Shown piece by piece: positions 1 through 11,235 of a stretch of 64,000 nt of DNA (positions within the stretch are counted from its first letter, which is position 1; every line of letters begins with the position of its first letter). The notes beneath the pieces were generated by a model. That model was not told the origin of the DNA. It saw only the letters and a list, made by a program, of their open reading frames with translations, and ran no database searches. The stretch is from Macrolepiota albuminosa (Eukaryota > Basidiomycota > Agaricomycetes > Agaricales > Agaricaceae): positions 558,001-622,000 of the forward strand of contig JAMWFC010000091.1 of the NCBI GenBank assembly GCA_027475525.1, in the 5' to 3' direction. The translations under genes and the position numbers were made by a program.

Positions 1-302
1 TTACTTAAGGTATGGGTCTCGGAGCAAAGTTGATTGCCAATATCTACATAATTCCTGATCATGACATGATCATCCATCCATTATTTGAGGAATGGAATCA
101 CGCGGATGTTGTAGAACTCAATTTGATAGACTCGTCGACAGCACCCTTACTTGTTTGAAATATGCACAATGGTTATCGTTTTAAATTTACTCGATGAATC
201 TCCTTGGCAGCAACTCCCCTTGTCTCTTCTTCTATTCCTCATCCGCTCAATGGGAGCAACACATGAGGAAACACCTGTTGAGGGGGCCTCTTGACCGGTA
301 AC
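1..302. other. no gene recognised
   Basis: I see no coding exon, RNA gene or clear repeat here. The segment ends where an LTR-like sequence begins with TGTTAGAA. Confidence 0.4.
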
Positions 303-806
303 TGTTAGAAGTTAACGCCTAGATCACACGAGTAAGTAATGCGACCTCAGTCTCGTATACTTGACTGAAATAAGCTTACCTAGATCACACGAGTAAGTAA
401 TGCGACTAGGTATAGCTATTAGCCTGATGTCCGTCATTCTGAATATGTGATTGCTTACCCTCAGTCTCGTATACTTGATTGAGGGTATGCACGACGTCTG
501 ATAGTAGGTTTATATATCTATAATATGGTATGTCAGGGGTTAATATAGAAAGAGAAATATAGTGAAATTAAAGTTGTCCCTTGTCGGGTATCAAAAACTC
601 GGCGCTTACGGTGTTCAGCAGCACTCAACAGTAACCACCATGTGGTACCTACAAACTGTAACAAACTAAACAAACAGGCAGCTAACGCTGGCCTGTAGCT
701 CCCCAACGGGAGCTACACCGAAAGGTGTTGCAGTACCGAAAGGTACAGAACACCGAATGACTATTGTTTGTGTATCACATTGGTCACATTTTATTGGCTC
801 CTAACA
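303..806 (+). repeat. LTR-like repeat (copia type), probably solo
   Basis: It starts TGTTAGAAG and ends GGCTCCTAACA, giving inverted TGTTAG/CTAACA ends. A motif beginning CCTAGATCACACG occurs at 318 and again at 379. A stem-loop sequence (CCTCAGT, loop, ACTGA) occurs near 341 and again at 456-487, where TACCCTCA pairs with TGAGGGTA. A TATA-like stretch follows near 512. The LTR-like sequence at 9248 has the same layout. I found no matching 5 bp target duplication (GTAAC on the left, TAGTG on the right), so it may be rearranged. Confidence 0.6.
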
Positions 807-1076
807 TAGTGTCACTAGGACAGACTTTGGATGCGGTCAGCATGGATAAATCATGTGCTTCAACAACATTGTTGCATGTTGCGGGATTTTAGTACGGAAG
901 GAAGGGGAACCGTTGCCACTTGAGGAGTCCGAAAAGGTGGATATTAAGTTAATCATCCCAGAGACCATGAATGGGGCAACCTTTAACGATACGGATCTAT
1001 GTTTTTCTTAATAATACAGCATTATTGGACGAGGAGTCTTAAAAATTCAACTTTAAGTATTCATGACATATCGTTA
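807..1076. other. 3' flank of nir1
   Basis: This lies between the LTR-like repeat and the nir1 stop codon. It should contain the nir1 3' UTR. No other gene is visible. Confidence 0.4.
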
Positions 1077-4000
1077 TTACCATTCCAATTTGCTGTTGCT
1101 ACAACTTGAACCATCCCCACAAGACGACGAAGCGTCTGCCGTCAGACCTTTCGGCCCCACAACCTCGATCTGCGTCGCTGAATTGAGCCCCAACGCTTGT
1201 GATTCAGCCTGTCTGACAAGCCACTTCTCAGTACCTATCACACTATCGAGCTCTTCGACCGGGGGGAGTAAGAGCTGAACTTCTTCCTTCTCGTCTGGGT
1301 TCTCGCGCGCATCGAACGTTAAAATTTGATAGTCTGAGTCATTTAGGCATTCCCCGCCAGTGAGGGTGAAGTTACGCTTGTGAAGTGGGCACGAGACATA
1401 CTAAGAATTAGGTAAGTTCATGCTATGAGGAATGATGGACAAGACATACGAGATTGCCGTTGGTAGTATCACCGATGATACCATGATCAAGAACGAAGGC
1501 TCTATCGACTCATTACAACCCACGAAAACACTGTCAATGCGGAGTCCGAACCTTTTGTGAGGACACATTTGCTGTGTAGCATAGTATCCTCTATTTGGGA
1601 CATGGAAAATTGCAAGCCTGGTATTTCCGTATTTGACAGCGGCACTTGTCGTCCCAGAGTCACTTGCCAACATGTCAGCTGTCTTCGCAACAGTCACCCA
1701 CTTCCACTCCGATTTAGCGGTGACGACGTTTTCGTATGTGAATTTGACGGGGGGGTAGGCTTTTGGCCAGTCTGCGGGGCGGGGCTGCCCACGTTCAGTG
1801 ATAACTTCACTTTGAGGAAGCTTTTCATCTGTGTTGACAAATTGTTTGAATTGTTTACGCTTTGAGGGGTCTGATTTTCTCTGTTTAGAAGTGAACAAAG
1901 GGCATGAGAAAAGGAGGTACCTTTCACAGCTGTAGCCCACTCATCCTCGTATGTGCTCACAAGGCTGTCCATCAGTGCATCCAGGTCCTTGCAAATTCCA
2001 AGTTCGTCTTGAAGGATGACTTTACGAAGTTTCTATGCAACAGATATGAAGCTGAGCACGTCAAAAATATCCATCATGTACAACTGACTTCGATGCCTCC
2101 ATCCATCCTCTCAATCCAGCGCGCCGTGCGTTCAAGTCTATCCGCAGTCATAATGTAGTAGGCTAGGAACCGGTCGATGATGCGGACAACCTTGGAGGGG
2201 GGAACGTCTTTGGCAAAGAGGTCGGCATGACGCTACTGTACCATCAACTTATATTGGTTGAAGAAAGTTGAGCATACATACTGGGTTAGCACCGCCATTT
2301 CCTCCTACGAAAACTACCATGTACACATTAGATATTGGCAGAAAAGTTCGAAAGAAGAAAACATACTATTCCACCCTTTATCAGTAGCAATAATGCCAAA
2401 GTCCTTCCCTTGAGCCTCGGCACATTCGCGGACGCATCCCGATACGCCACCTTTGAACTTGTGTGGGCTACGAACACCTTTATAACGGTTCTCAAGTTGC
2501 ACGGCTAAGCCAACAGAGTCACCAACGCCGTAGCGACACCCTAAGAATGTAATGATATGAGAGGAAAGGAAACGAGAACTGGGTACGTACAGGTAGTACC
2601 GACACAAGACTTGACGGTCCGTAGACTCTTCCCGTAAGCATGACCACTTTCAAACCCTGCTTCGTTAAGCTCCTCCCAGATAGCGGGAAGATCGTCCTTC
2701 CGCGCGCCGAACATGTCTATGCGTTGTCCGCCCCTGCTTCGTTAAGCTCCTCCCAGATAGCGGGAAGATCGTCCTTCCGCGCGCCGAACATGTCTATGCG
2801 TTGTCCGCCGGTAATCTAAGCGATAGTCGGCCAGAATGATCCTAGAATAACAGGAAGGATCGTACCTTTGTATAAAGCCTATACTTCTTCGCTACCTTAC
2901 CGATAGAGATGAGACCGTCGGGGCTGATTTCTCCTGCCGGGATACGAGGAACGACGCTAAATGTTCCGTTGCGCTGCATATTGGCCATGAAGCGGTCGTT
3001 AGTGTCTTGATTTTGGTGGTGTGAAGGCTTCATCACATGTTCGTTGTACCTGATCGTCTCATTTCGTCAGAATTATCCATGAGAAGGACAGAGATGGGAC
3101 ACGTACAGACTGGAAAGAATGCTTGCAACAGCGGGTTTACAAATCTCGCATCCAACAGAAGACCCGTTGACACCGATGGTATTCACGATTTCAGAGAAGG
3201 AGCGGAGGTTCTTGACTTTGATGACATTGAAGAGGTCTTGGCGGCTCATCGCGAAGTGAGGACAGAGGTTGTTGTTCAGGGTTCGGCCAGCTTTCCTCAT
3301 CTCCGCATTGAAAATCTTGGTCGCCTGCACCGTGGATAGTTGAATTATTCATTACTATAAACTAGGTGTTTCCACGATGCACTTGACACTTACCAATGGC
3401 ATACAACCACCGCACCCGGTGCCGATTTTGGTTTTCGCTTTGAGATCGGGGATAGTAAGACATGTACCGTCTCTGACTCGTTGCACGATAGTGCCTTTTG
3501 TTACGTTCTAATGCAAGCAGAAAGTCAGATAAACCTGGGGGAAGAAAGGGAAACCTACATGACAGCTGCAGACTTGCGCATCGTCGTCGAGGTCCCCACC
3601 GTCGTCGTCTTCTTTCTTGTTGCCGACAATAAATTGGGAAGGAGGAACATCAAGGGGTTTCTGAAAGAGGAAAAGTAAAAATCAATATGTTTTCAGGTTC
3701 TGGTGAGCGAGGTTTTAACCTTCTTCTTGACGATCGCCACGAGCTTCACAAAGTCCGACACATCACCCACCATCATCCCTCCAAGGAGGTACTTTCCGTC
3801 CTCAGTAAAAATGTACTTTTTATACGTCGCACTGAAGGGGTCCTTGTAGACGAGACAGTTAATCGACTGGTTCTTTGAGTTGTTGTCGCCATGGCGGCCT
3901 CTGCGGCTTGAAAGAGCTTTCTCGAGCTCGGATACAGAGGCAGTCTTAGGATCCTTGGTGTCCTCAATGGAGATTTCGATGGCCGGGCGGTCATGGTCAT

Positions 4001-5632
4001 TACTGGGCTTAGGTGTGGGTTGGTTGATGGTGTGGGTTTTGCCAAGGGGTAGACGGCGATCGACGAAGTAGTCGCCAAAGGAGGCAACGTCGAGGCCCAT
4101 TAATCTGCGTAGAATGAGATTAGGCGGAAACTCGAAGGATACGGAAGGAAAAAGGCACACTTGAGTTTCGTACTAAGATCGGGAGCGTTCATCATACGAG
4201 GAGCGTGTGATGTCGTTTGTGTTAGGTTGAAGGCGAGGATATCGGCCATTTCGACTAGACGCCACGACTTGAACATAATGTACCTGTGTAAAGTGAAAGT
4301 CTTCACGTACCTCCGGGACCGATTAGACCATAACTGTTTTCCCTCCAGCTTGCGCATTCTCCGATAGCATATACGTTGTCGACGGATGTCTTTAAGTCAT
4401 CGTTGACGATTATACCGCCCCGCGGATGACACTGCAGTCCACTGGCCTTCGCTACGTCATCTCTGGGTCGGATACCGATGGCATAGATAACCAAATCCGC
4501 TTCGTGTATCGACCCATCTTGCAACTCGAACCCAGCGAATATCTCTTGGTGGGAACTCGATCCGTCTTCATTAGCGCGCGCACGAGTAATTTGACGAATT
4601 GGCGAGCATCGCGTAAGTACTTGCACGCCCATGGCCTCGATCTGGTGAAGGACCATTTCACCGGCTTCAGCGTCCAGCTGACGAGATAAGGGATAGGCTT
4701 GTCTGTTGATGATGCTAACGCGGGAGATTCTAATTCCTTCATTGAGATGAAGTCTAGCAAGAGATCAGTCAAATTACATACGAAGGCATATCGTATACTG
4801 CTTTTGCAGCTTCTAGACCTAACAGGCCACCACCGACAACGACTGCGTGTTTGACGGAAGGTTGTTCTGCGTAGGCGATGATACCTTCTAGGTCGGCAAT
4901 GTTGCGGTAGACGAAGACTCCTTGGGTTTTCTCTGCCACGTCTGGTGGGACGTACGGAGGGAGGTCTGCACGAGAACCAGTGGCAATGACACATTTGCTG
5001 TAAGAGAAGGATCGGTTCTTGCTAGTGTGGATGAGGTTCTTCTCGGGCGATAGGTGGGTGACGGTTTCTTGAAGGTGATAAATCAGCCTGTGAGGATGGT
5101 GCTGCGCGTACCAAGATGGCGGGTTAAGATACAGATCTTCGACCTAAAGTGGGGCATCAGTTATCAGAATCAACGAAAGTTTCGGTGACATAGGGTTACA
5201 TTGCGATGTTCGAAGTACTCGGTCAAACTACGAATGCATGCCTTTAGAACCGGCCCGAAAAATCAAACCCATCACGTACCCAACACGATTATAGGCCAGA
5301 TGACTTTCTTCTCCACAGGTGACGATAAAGTACTTCTGGTTGACATCCAAGTTCAACAGTTTTTCAATGAAAGCTGGAGAGAAGAATAATTGTCGATGTT
5401 TTCGGTAGCGATTGATAAATTTCGAGTCGTACCAATTCCAACCATTCCAAGGCCAGCTTGAAGATATGTGAGGACATATAGGACTCAGAAGTTACACGGG
5501 TAACATACCAACGAATATGACTTCACGGCCTTCAGGGACTTGAGTGGCTGCAGCATCATCAAGCGTTGCAATTGTATTGAGTGCAGGAGGACGGTCTATG
5601 ACAACGTCCTTGCTGGTTGATGGAGCTGACAT
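1077..5632 (-). CDS. nir1: ferredoxin-independent nitrite reductase (NAD(P)H, siroheme)
   Basis: It reduces nitrite to ammonium with electrons from NAD(P)H, the last step of nitrate assimilation, in the cytosol. Reading from the ATG at 5632, an N-terminal FAD/NAD-binding part contains AGLGMVGI and AFIEKLLNLD. A BFD-type [2Fe-2S] segment (GCGGCMP, VGCEICKP) follows near 3100-3430. The siroheme/4Fe-4S ligands are SCVGTTWC, split by an intron at 2541-2590, and GCVRECAEAQ; then comes VGGNGGANP. A C-terminal Rieske domain has CPHKR and SCPLHKRNF, as in fungal NiiA. Introns I could place include 2033-2088, 2314-2366 and 2541-2590; those near 1881-1927 and inside the Rieske exons restore the conserved protein exactly. 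The stop is TAA at 1077-1079 after residues KLEW. The only frame break I see is the 77 bp duplication at 2655-2808, which I regard as an assembly error. The gene is divergent from the nitrate transporter about 53 kb away. Confidence 0.95.
2655..2808. repeat. exact 77 bp tandem duplication inside nir1
   Basis: Positions 2655-2731 equal 2732-2808. The unit covers the codons for GGQRIDMFGARKDD and the following residues of nir1. Since 77 is not a multiple of three, it would break the frame; removing one copy restores a conserved nitrite reductase. It is one of eleven duplications of this length in the window. Confidence 0.95.
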
Positions 5633-5840
5633 GATTCTCACGCAGAAGACGAGGAGGTGGGGTGCCAAGGCGATACAAGAAGCTCAGAATGCAATACATT
5701 TTGACTTGCAGTTGGACTCCGAGAATAACTGGAAGACATAACGGCAATTGCGGCACGAGGATCCGGTTACCAAGATTGGAAGAATTGGAATTACATGGCG
5801 ATAGCGCTCTTCGTCCAACTATCATTTCCCACTGTTCATA

Positions 5841-6147
5841 CGATAAGCCCAAGCCAAGGCAGGGGTGGAAGGGGAAGCAGTCGGATCGGGATTGGCCTTG
5901 GGTCGGCTTTCCCCGCTTGGACGCGATCGACAGCGAGGGATGAAGTCCTTCGAGATGTCCGTAAGGAAGCGTAGTCATGGCTTGAAGGCTCGACTGAACG
6001 CTTGATGAACAGTTGATACATAACCTCATGCAGAACACCAACTTCAGAGCGCAAGTAAATTGCATCTAAAATCTTGGCAGTTCATTTACGGCGCTATCTT
6101 ATCTGGGGAGACAAGTATCTCCTCAAAAGCGATAAAATTAGAGATAA
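5841..6147 (-). promoter_or_regulatory. nir1 upstream region with GATA-factor sites
   Basis: HGATAR motifs (either strand) lie at 5841 (CGATAA), 6094 (CTATCT), 6099 (TTATCT), 6130 (CGATAA) and 6142 (AGATAA). Four fall within 54 bp, about 460-515 bp upstream of the nir1 ATG. AreA/Nit2-type GATA activators control nitrate genes in fungi, so nitrogen-repression control is a reasonable inference. Confidence 0.5.
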
Positions 6148-6164
6148 GAGAAATTCTCGACTGA

Positions 6165-6310
6165 AAAGGGTGATCTTCTCTCGTAATAGGTAACCGATCG
6201 CGACGATCCTGCAAATTACAGTGTTCACTTGGCCCGTCTCTTGTTGTCTTGCCAAACTCTAATTATTTTCACATTTTGATATTTAATTACCTTCATCGTA
6301 TTATTTCACT
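6165..6310. repeat. nir1 upstream segment repeated at 39665-39810
   Basis: From AAGGGTGATC to about CGTATTATTT this matches 39665-39810 with a moderate number of differences, in the same orientation. Similarity stops abruptly on both sides. The remaining flank to 6559 shows no gene. Confidence 0.75.
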
Positions 6311-6559
6311 GCGTGGACATCGGGATTATGAAAAGCCGGAATGTCACCAGTTTATGCAGAATACCACCAAATTCTTGACATATTCCAGCTAGATCCTCCG
6401 ATTTCAGAATATGCATTCAATGTTAAAGTTAACAGTAGATTCTAGCCATATTTCAGTCAGATTCCAGTGAAATTACATAATGCTATGGGCCATTGCAAAG
6501 CAGGCAAAGATGTGGCTGGTGCCCCAGGAAGGTGCTCTAGAAGTGCTTAGAAAGAGTTG

Positions 6560-7060
6560 AAAATGGTTTCAGTAGTTTGGCAGAGGGTGGAGAGTTCAGC
6601 AGGGAAGGAAGTTGATGCACCCCTTGATCTGAGAGCTCTGGGGCGTTATCTACTGATAGGGCTTATTTGTACTAGCAATTCTCCAGCAGAAGGAACAGGT
6701 AATGGCAAGGAAGTGTGTCAGAAGGGAAAAAATGGAGTGGGCTGTGACAACAATCTACTGCAATCAAAGTTTGGATCACCAGATCAATAGCCACCATCTC
6801 AGCCCAACCAATATCTCTTTTGGCAGATTTCCATCCTGGTTATAACTTCCAGGCCAAGCATTTTCTGATGCCCCATGTTGTTGAAGCATCAATATGGACA
6901 ACCAAGTCAAGAGGCTTAGGTAGTTGAACAATGTATAAGAAGCAATCCAAGTTTGACAACTGATCCTTCCACCACTCAATATCTTTTGCTACTGCTGGAG
7001 GTGATCCTATGTTTGGTCCAGTCCAGTGAGTCTGGGGCAAAACTTGCATGCAGTTGATAT
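6560..7060 (-). pseudogene. retrotransposon RT/RNase H fragment, DIRS-like
   Basis: Minus-strand translation, joined over stops, gives IEWWKDQLSN, then VHIDASTTWGI, AWKL, PGWKSAKRDIGW and AEMVAIDLVI. This matches the RNase H region of the DIRS-like tyrosine-recombinase retroelements common in basidiomycetes (typical forms are VDASTSWGIG and DIGWAEMVAVEL). It is a short fragment with stop codons and no visible recombinase or terminal repeats. The DIRS assignment rests on remembered family motifs. Confidence 0.6.
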
Positions 7061-8009
7061 AGAGAAGGCATGTGGGAACAACCTTTGGGAATTGTAGACG
7101 AATACAGTAGTTTAGTCTACAGGTTGCAATTAGTAAGAAGTAAGTATGTGTAAGTAAAACGGCTCACCCTCAGTCACACCAATATAATGTTGTACGACTG
7201 AGTGGCTTTCTGTGTATCCAAAAATAAAAGAATAAAATGTCATCGGTCGTGGAAGTCTTGTTCAACACGTCTCACATCGCGCTCACAGGTAAGTCTTTCT
7301 CTATCATACTTACATAACCTCGTCTCACACTGCGCTCACAGTTCCCATCGTTATCGCGTCGATTAAATTTAATACACTCATACCGCGCGTTCGTGGCCCC
7401 ACCCACCGTCCCTGTTTCATTAATTTCCATACTACAATCTTATCCTGAAAACTCCACGCTACCTAAAATAGTCTCCCGTAGTTAGCTTGAGTTCGGCCTC
7501 TTTCGGGCGGTCGACTCCAGAACTTTCGGACTCAAAAGAATCGCACTCTCTTCCCGCAACCACGCGCCGACTTGTCCAAACGCCAAAGCTTCTACCCAAC
7601 AGAAACCTTCATCCTATTAAACGCATCACACAACACCAATCACAACAGCCATTTAACGTCTCAACATTCCCGCTCCGTTCATCCCGTTCCTCCTTTCCTG
7701 AATGTGCTATTGCTGTCTTGCGTCTTGAGTTAACGTCTCAACATTCCCGCTCCGTTCATCCCGTTCCTCCTTTCCTGAATGTGCTATTGCTGTCTTGCGT
7801 CTTGAGTCATACCTCTTCTATCCTTCAACCCATGCGCTGAGAAACCCTCAGGCCATCCGTGATGTTCATCACAAAATTCCATTTCATTTTATCATCCATA
7901 CATACCCTACTCAAGGGAACGACCAACCGCCCAACTTCACCTAACAATAGATCCATCTCCCCTACCTTGCCGGACTAACCCCAGGCAACTATACCCACAT
8001 CACCCCGCC
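7061..8009. other. intergenic, retroelement-like pieces, no gene
   Basis: Two stem-loops occur: TGTAGAC/GTCTACA near 7092-7120, and CTCAGTC (7169-7175) with GACTGAG (7196-7202). The second resembles the stem-loop of the LTR-like repeats at 303 and 9248. The plus-strand frame at 7487-7840 is created by the duplication at 7653-7806 and has no recognisable protein character. Confidence 0.35.
7653..7806. repeat. exact 77 bp tandem duplication
   Basis: Positions 7653-7729 equal 7730-7806, starting TTAACGTCTC. It lies in non-coding sequence. Confidence 0.95.
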
Positions 8010-8201
8010 CTACCTACCTTGGACAGTGTCCGTGCAGCAGAACCAGCAGTTACCCCCTCCTTCCAGATACCAACCCGTAGGGCAATATTGAAGATACGTA
8101 TAGCAAGGAAAGTCGCAAAATTTATTTTCCTCATCTTTAGTGGCGCCTACAAAGGATGCCGTAATCATAGCAGTCAGGATAACAAAGACGTTGAACTTCA
8201 T
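8010..8201 (-). CDS. small secreted cysteine-rich protein
   Basis: This encodes 63 residues. The first 20 or so (MKFNVFVILTAMITASFVGA) form a typical signal peptide, with likely cleavage after VGA. The short mature part has six cysteines spaced C-x3-C-x6-C-x11-C-x2-C-C, enough for three disulfides. The start is well supported: a 53 nt intron with GTAAGT and TAG ends lies directly upstream of the ATG (8202-8254), and a TATA box sits at 8424-8432. A possible donor (AAG/GTAGGT) just before the stop means another 3' exon is possible. I do not recognise a family. Small secreted cysteine-rich proteins of fungi include effectors and antimicrobial peptides, but the sequence alone does not assign a role. 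Confidence 0.7.
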   Translation of the reverse strand: MKFNVFVILTAMITASFVGATKDEENKFCDFPCYTYLQYCPTGWYLEGGGNCWFCCTDTVQGR

Positions 8202-8254
8202 CTAGAATGATACATGCATAAGCGGGGGGACACAGCAAAATGCCTGAGACTTAC
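8202..8254 (-). other. 5' UTR intron of the secreted protein gene
   Basis: In the gene's orientation the segment starts GTAAGTCTC and ends ATTCTAG immediately before the ATG, a normal short basidiomycete intron. Confidence 0.6.
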
Positions 8255-8423
8255 GGTTGTAAGTTGGAATCCCTAAGTCAGCTGAAGAATATGGACAGTA
8301 AATTCCGGGATCTAGAATTTTTTTCCTACGATCAATGATGGTCGAAGGATGGCTATTACAATGGCCGAGTACATACAATTTCGAATGAGGATAAGATTTG
8401 GTTTGGAGCACACAATGTGAGAG

Positions 8424-8432
8424 CTTTATATA
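8424..8432 (-). promoter_or_regulatory. TATA box of the secreted protein gene
   Basis: TATATAAAG in the minus orientation, about 220 bp upstream of the ATG and about 170 bp upstream of the UTR intron. Confidence 0.55.
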
Positions 8433-9247
8433 CCTCCTTCCCGGTGTTCCCAGTAAGTATGAGGCCCGAGGCGAACGGACAATGCTGTGTCATATGCAGA
8501 ATGGAAGGCCCTGGAAGTCTGATTAACAGCCATCGAGATGTTTTGAGAAGACTCATTGGTATTAAGGTTAATGCATATGGTTGTTTGTTACCAAAATCGT
8601 GATTTCACGGTAGTAAAAATGTAAGTTAAGTTCTATAGTTGGTAAACTTTGACCTGTATGTTTACTTCACTTTCGACTGTGTCCTTTGTCTCCTTGTTAG
8701 AAAGATGTCGTCACAGTGGTGCTGCCAAAATACATGCAAATTTGACAGCGCGTCTTGACGTGACAAAGGTCCTGTGTTTCAGGCCATATTGGCTATATTC
8801 AATTACAAACCTCAAACTACATGTTTATCAGTACCATCGAAGTCAGAGTCCCTGACGCAGCATAACGTAGAATAAAGTCATGTTCTTTTTAGAAGCCAAT
8901 ACGATACCAAGAATACATATATTTAGTAAGTATACATGGAAGTAAATTAGTAACACACGCAAAGTTATCGAGGCAAGCATGACCCGAACTTCGGTAAAGC
9001 GGCCAAACTACCCATATTTCACTTGTACGATAGCGATGATTAAGCGCTACGATCAAAGTATGATTTCAGAAAGAAAATACGTACAAGATGACATGATAGT
9101 ATGAGGTCAACCGAACAATAAAGTTATGCTCGAATCCATACCTTGGTTTACATACATACAAGCTCTCAAATTTCTGAGTCGTGTCTTCTCAATCGTAAAC
9201 TGCATGCTGTCAAAGCTACTGTCAAACCTCTTGCTAAGCTGTGTCTG
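8433..9247. other. no gene recognised
   Basis: Open frames here are short and have no protein-like features. I see no RNA gene or terminal repeat before the LTR-like sequence at 9248. Confidence 0.4.
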
Positions 9248-9627
9248 TTAGAACTTATTCCCCTAATACAGAGTCGTGAGTACGTAAGTCCTCAGTCCGG
9301 TACAAGTGACTACATTATGTCGTACCTAATACAGAGTCGTGAGTACGTAAGTCTATTGGTACGACGTTAGTGTGATAGATATCTATGCATAGAAATGTGT
9401 CCACATACCCTCAGTCCGGTACAAGTGACTGAGGGTCTGTCTGCATGTGTGGAGTATATATATGAATATGTAACAAAGGAGTACGGTGGTCAAAGAAAGG
9501 TGCAACAAAGGAATGATGGCCAAGGAGATGGCCAAAGAGGTATGCGCTCAAGGGGTGCTAGATGTGATATGTGTGATGGAGGCAAAGTGACGGTGGCCAT
9601 GCGGTCCAACAGTGTCCGAGTAACCTA
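9248..9627 (+). repeat. partial copia-type LTR, cut by a mariner element
   Basis: It begins TGTTAGAACTT. A motif starting CCTAATACAGAGTCG is at 9262 and again at 9325. CCTCAGTCCGGTACAAGTGACT occurs near 9292 and again at 9407-9436, where ACCCTCAGT pairs with ACTGAGGGT. A TATA-like GTATATATATG follows at about 9452. The layout equals that of the repeat at 303, although the sequences differ. The mariner element starts at 9628, and I could not find the LTR's far end beyond it. Confidence 0.55.
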
Positions 9628-9838
9628 CAGTGGCTCAAAAAACTGTCCCAATGTTTCATACTTTTTGAAAGATGACATTGGCATGAAGGATGGAAAGTAC
9701 CTAAATTCCTGATTAAATCATGTAAAATACTATGGCATCGTAGCTACAAAATGGGCCTATGCTTATGTAATCAAGATTAAAACTGATGGAGGAATAGCCA
9801 TTTTAAAATATTCACTCATTGGGACAGTTTTTTGAGCA
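9628..9838 (+). repeat. left inverted terminal repeat of mariner element
   Basis: About 211 bp, matching the right repeat with scattered differences. The outer end carries CTCAAAAAACTGTCCC and the inner end carries its reverse complement, so the repeat is itself bounded by an inverted pair. Confidence 0.85.
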
Positions 9839-9986
9839 TATTTAATTTTTCAGGTTTATCTCTATTTACTCAGAAATAAAGAGTAAGTTGCATGTGGAAA
9901 GATAAACAAAGTCATGTGACCATGTTTAGATGTATTTGGGAGTAGTTCAAGCTGGTTGAACCACATCTTGACCTTCAACCACCATC

Positions 9987-11006
9987 ATGAAACCTATTCC
10001 TCCTGCACAACGCTCTACTGTTGCTTCTCTTCTTGCTCAAGGGTATTCTCTGCATCAGATTGGGGCTCAAACTGGTCTAGGGAAGTCTACTATTGGGAGG
10101 ATTGGTAGAGAGTTGGAGATGGACAAGGAAAACCATCCTGGAGGCCGTCCTGCTAAGCTTACTCCACGTGATAAACAGGCTATTGTTCGACAAATCTCAG
10201 CTGGGAGACTTGATACAGCTGTCCAGGCCACCAATTTTATCAACAGCATTATTTCCAACCCTGTCTCTCCCCAGACTGTCTGGAATGTGTTGAAGGAGGA
10301 GGGGTATCGGTCTGCTACTAAGAGAAAAGTTCCTATGCTCAAAGCTAGACATCAACAACTGCAGCTTAAATGGGCTCAGGAGCATCAGAACTGGACTATA
10401 GAGGACTGAAAAAGAGTGTTGTGGACAGATGAGACAAAGATTAACAGGATTGGGTCAGATGGGAAGCAGTATGTGTGGAAGCTACGAGGAGAAGGCATTT
10501 CAGACCGAACAACTACACCTACTGTGAAGCATGGAGGAGGGAATAATCTCATGGTATGGGGCTGTATGGGTTGGAATGGGGTAGGAAAGCTTGTGGAGGT
10601 GGTGGGGATCATGAATGCAGAGCAGTACTGTGAAATTTTGGATGATGGAGCAAAGGAGAGCTTTGAGAAGTTGGAGATGGAAGAGGGTGCCCGCTACTTT
10701 CAACAGGACAATGACCCCAAACACAACTCCAAGAGAGCTGACAAGTGGTTTAAGGACAACAACTTTGATGTCCTTTGGTGGCCAGCCCAATCCCCTCATC
10801 TCAACCCTATTGAACATCTCTGAGAGTACCTCAAGAAGCAACTTAGGCAGTATGAAACACTTTCCCATGGTGTGCATGAATTATGGAAGAGGGTTGCAAA
10901 GGAGTGGGATAAAATAGCACCAGAGATGTGCCAAAGACTATTATAAAGCATGCCTAAAAGGATTCAAGCAGTTATCAAGGCAAATAGAGGATATACAAAG
11001 TACTAA
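9987..11006 (+). pseudogene. Tc1/mariner transposase, DD34E, with internal stops
   Basis: The product would cut and paste the element. From MKPIPPAQ, an N-terminal helix-turn-helix region (SLHQIGAQTGLGKSTIGRI) leads into a DDE domain. The catalytic residues visible are WTDETK, FQQDNDPKH and LNPIEHL, with 34 residues between the second D and the E. Stops interrupt it at 10407 (WTIED, then TGA where Trp is usual), near 10821 (HL, then TGA where Trp is usual) and near 10944. The first two are TGG-to-TGA changes. The reading ends RGYTKY at the TAA at 11004. The catalytic triad survives, so loss of function is due to the stops. Confidence 0.9.
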
Positions 11007-11022
11007 ATACTAAAATTAGAGA

Positions 11023-11233
11023 TGCTCAAAAAACTGTCCCAATGAGTGAATATTTTAAAATGGCTATTGCTCCATCAGTTTTGATCATAATTACATAAGC
11101 CAAGACTTATTCTTTAGCTACAATGTCATAGTATTTTACATGATTTAATCAGGAATTTAGGTACTTTCCATCCTTCATGCCAATGTCATCTTTCAAAAAG
11201 TATGAAACATTGGGACAGTTTTTTGAGCCACTG
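11023..11233 (-). repeat. right inverted terminal repeat of mariner element
   Basis: Reverse-complement partner of 9628-9838, ending in CACTG before the TA at 11234-11235. Confidence 0.85.
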
Positions 11234-11235
11234 TA

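Larger units (their letters stand above)
9628..11233 (+). mobile_element. Tc1/mariner element, complete ends, dead transposase
   Basis: The 1606 bp element starts CAGTGGCTC, ends GAGCCACTG and is flanked by TA on both sides (9626-9627 and 11234-11235), the target duplication of this superfamily. It has inverted repeats of about 211 bp and one transposase gene with in-frame stops. It sits inside an older copia-type LTR. Confidence 0.9.

Noticed and set aside
1063..1278. 71-codon plus-strand frame
   Set aside because: It lies opposite the nir1 Rieske exon and is a shadow.
2655..2808. nir1 as a frameshifted pseudogene
   Set aside because: The only frame break is a 77 bp duplication of the same kind found at ten other places; all cofactor motifs and splice joins are otherwise intact.
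7487..7840. 117-codon plus-strand frame
   Set aside because: Its length depends on the 77 bp duplication and the peptide is low-complexity.
8202..8411. 69-codon minus-strand frame upstream of the secreted protein
   Set aside because: It covers the UTR intron and leader of that gene.
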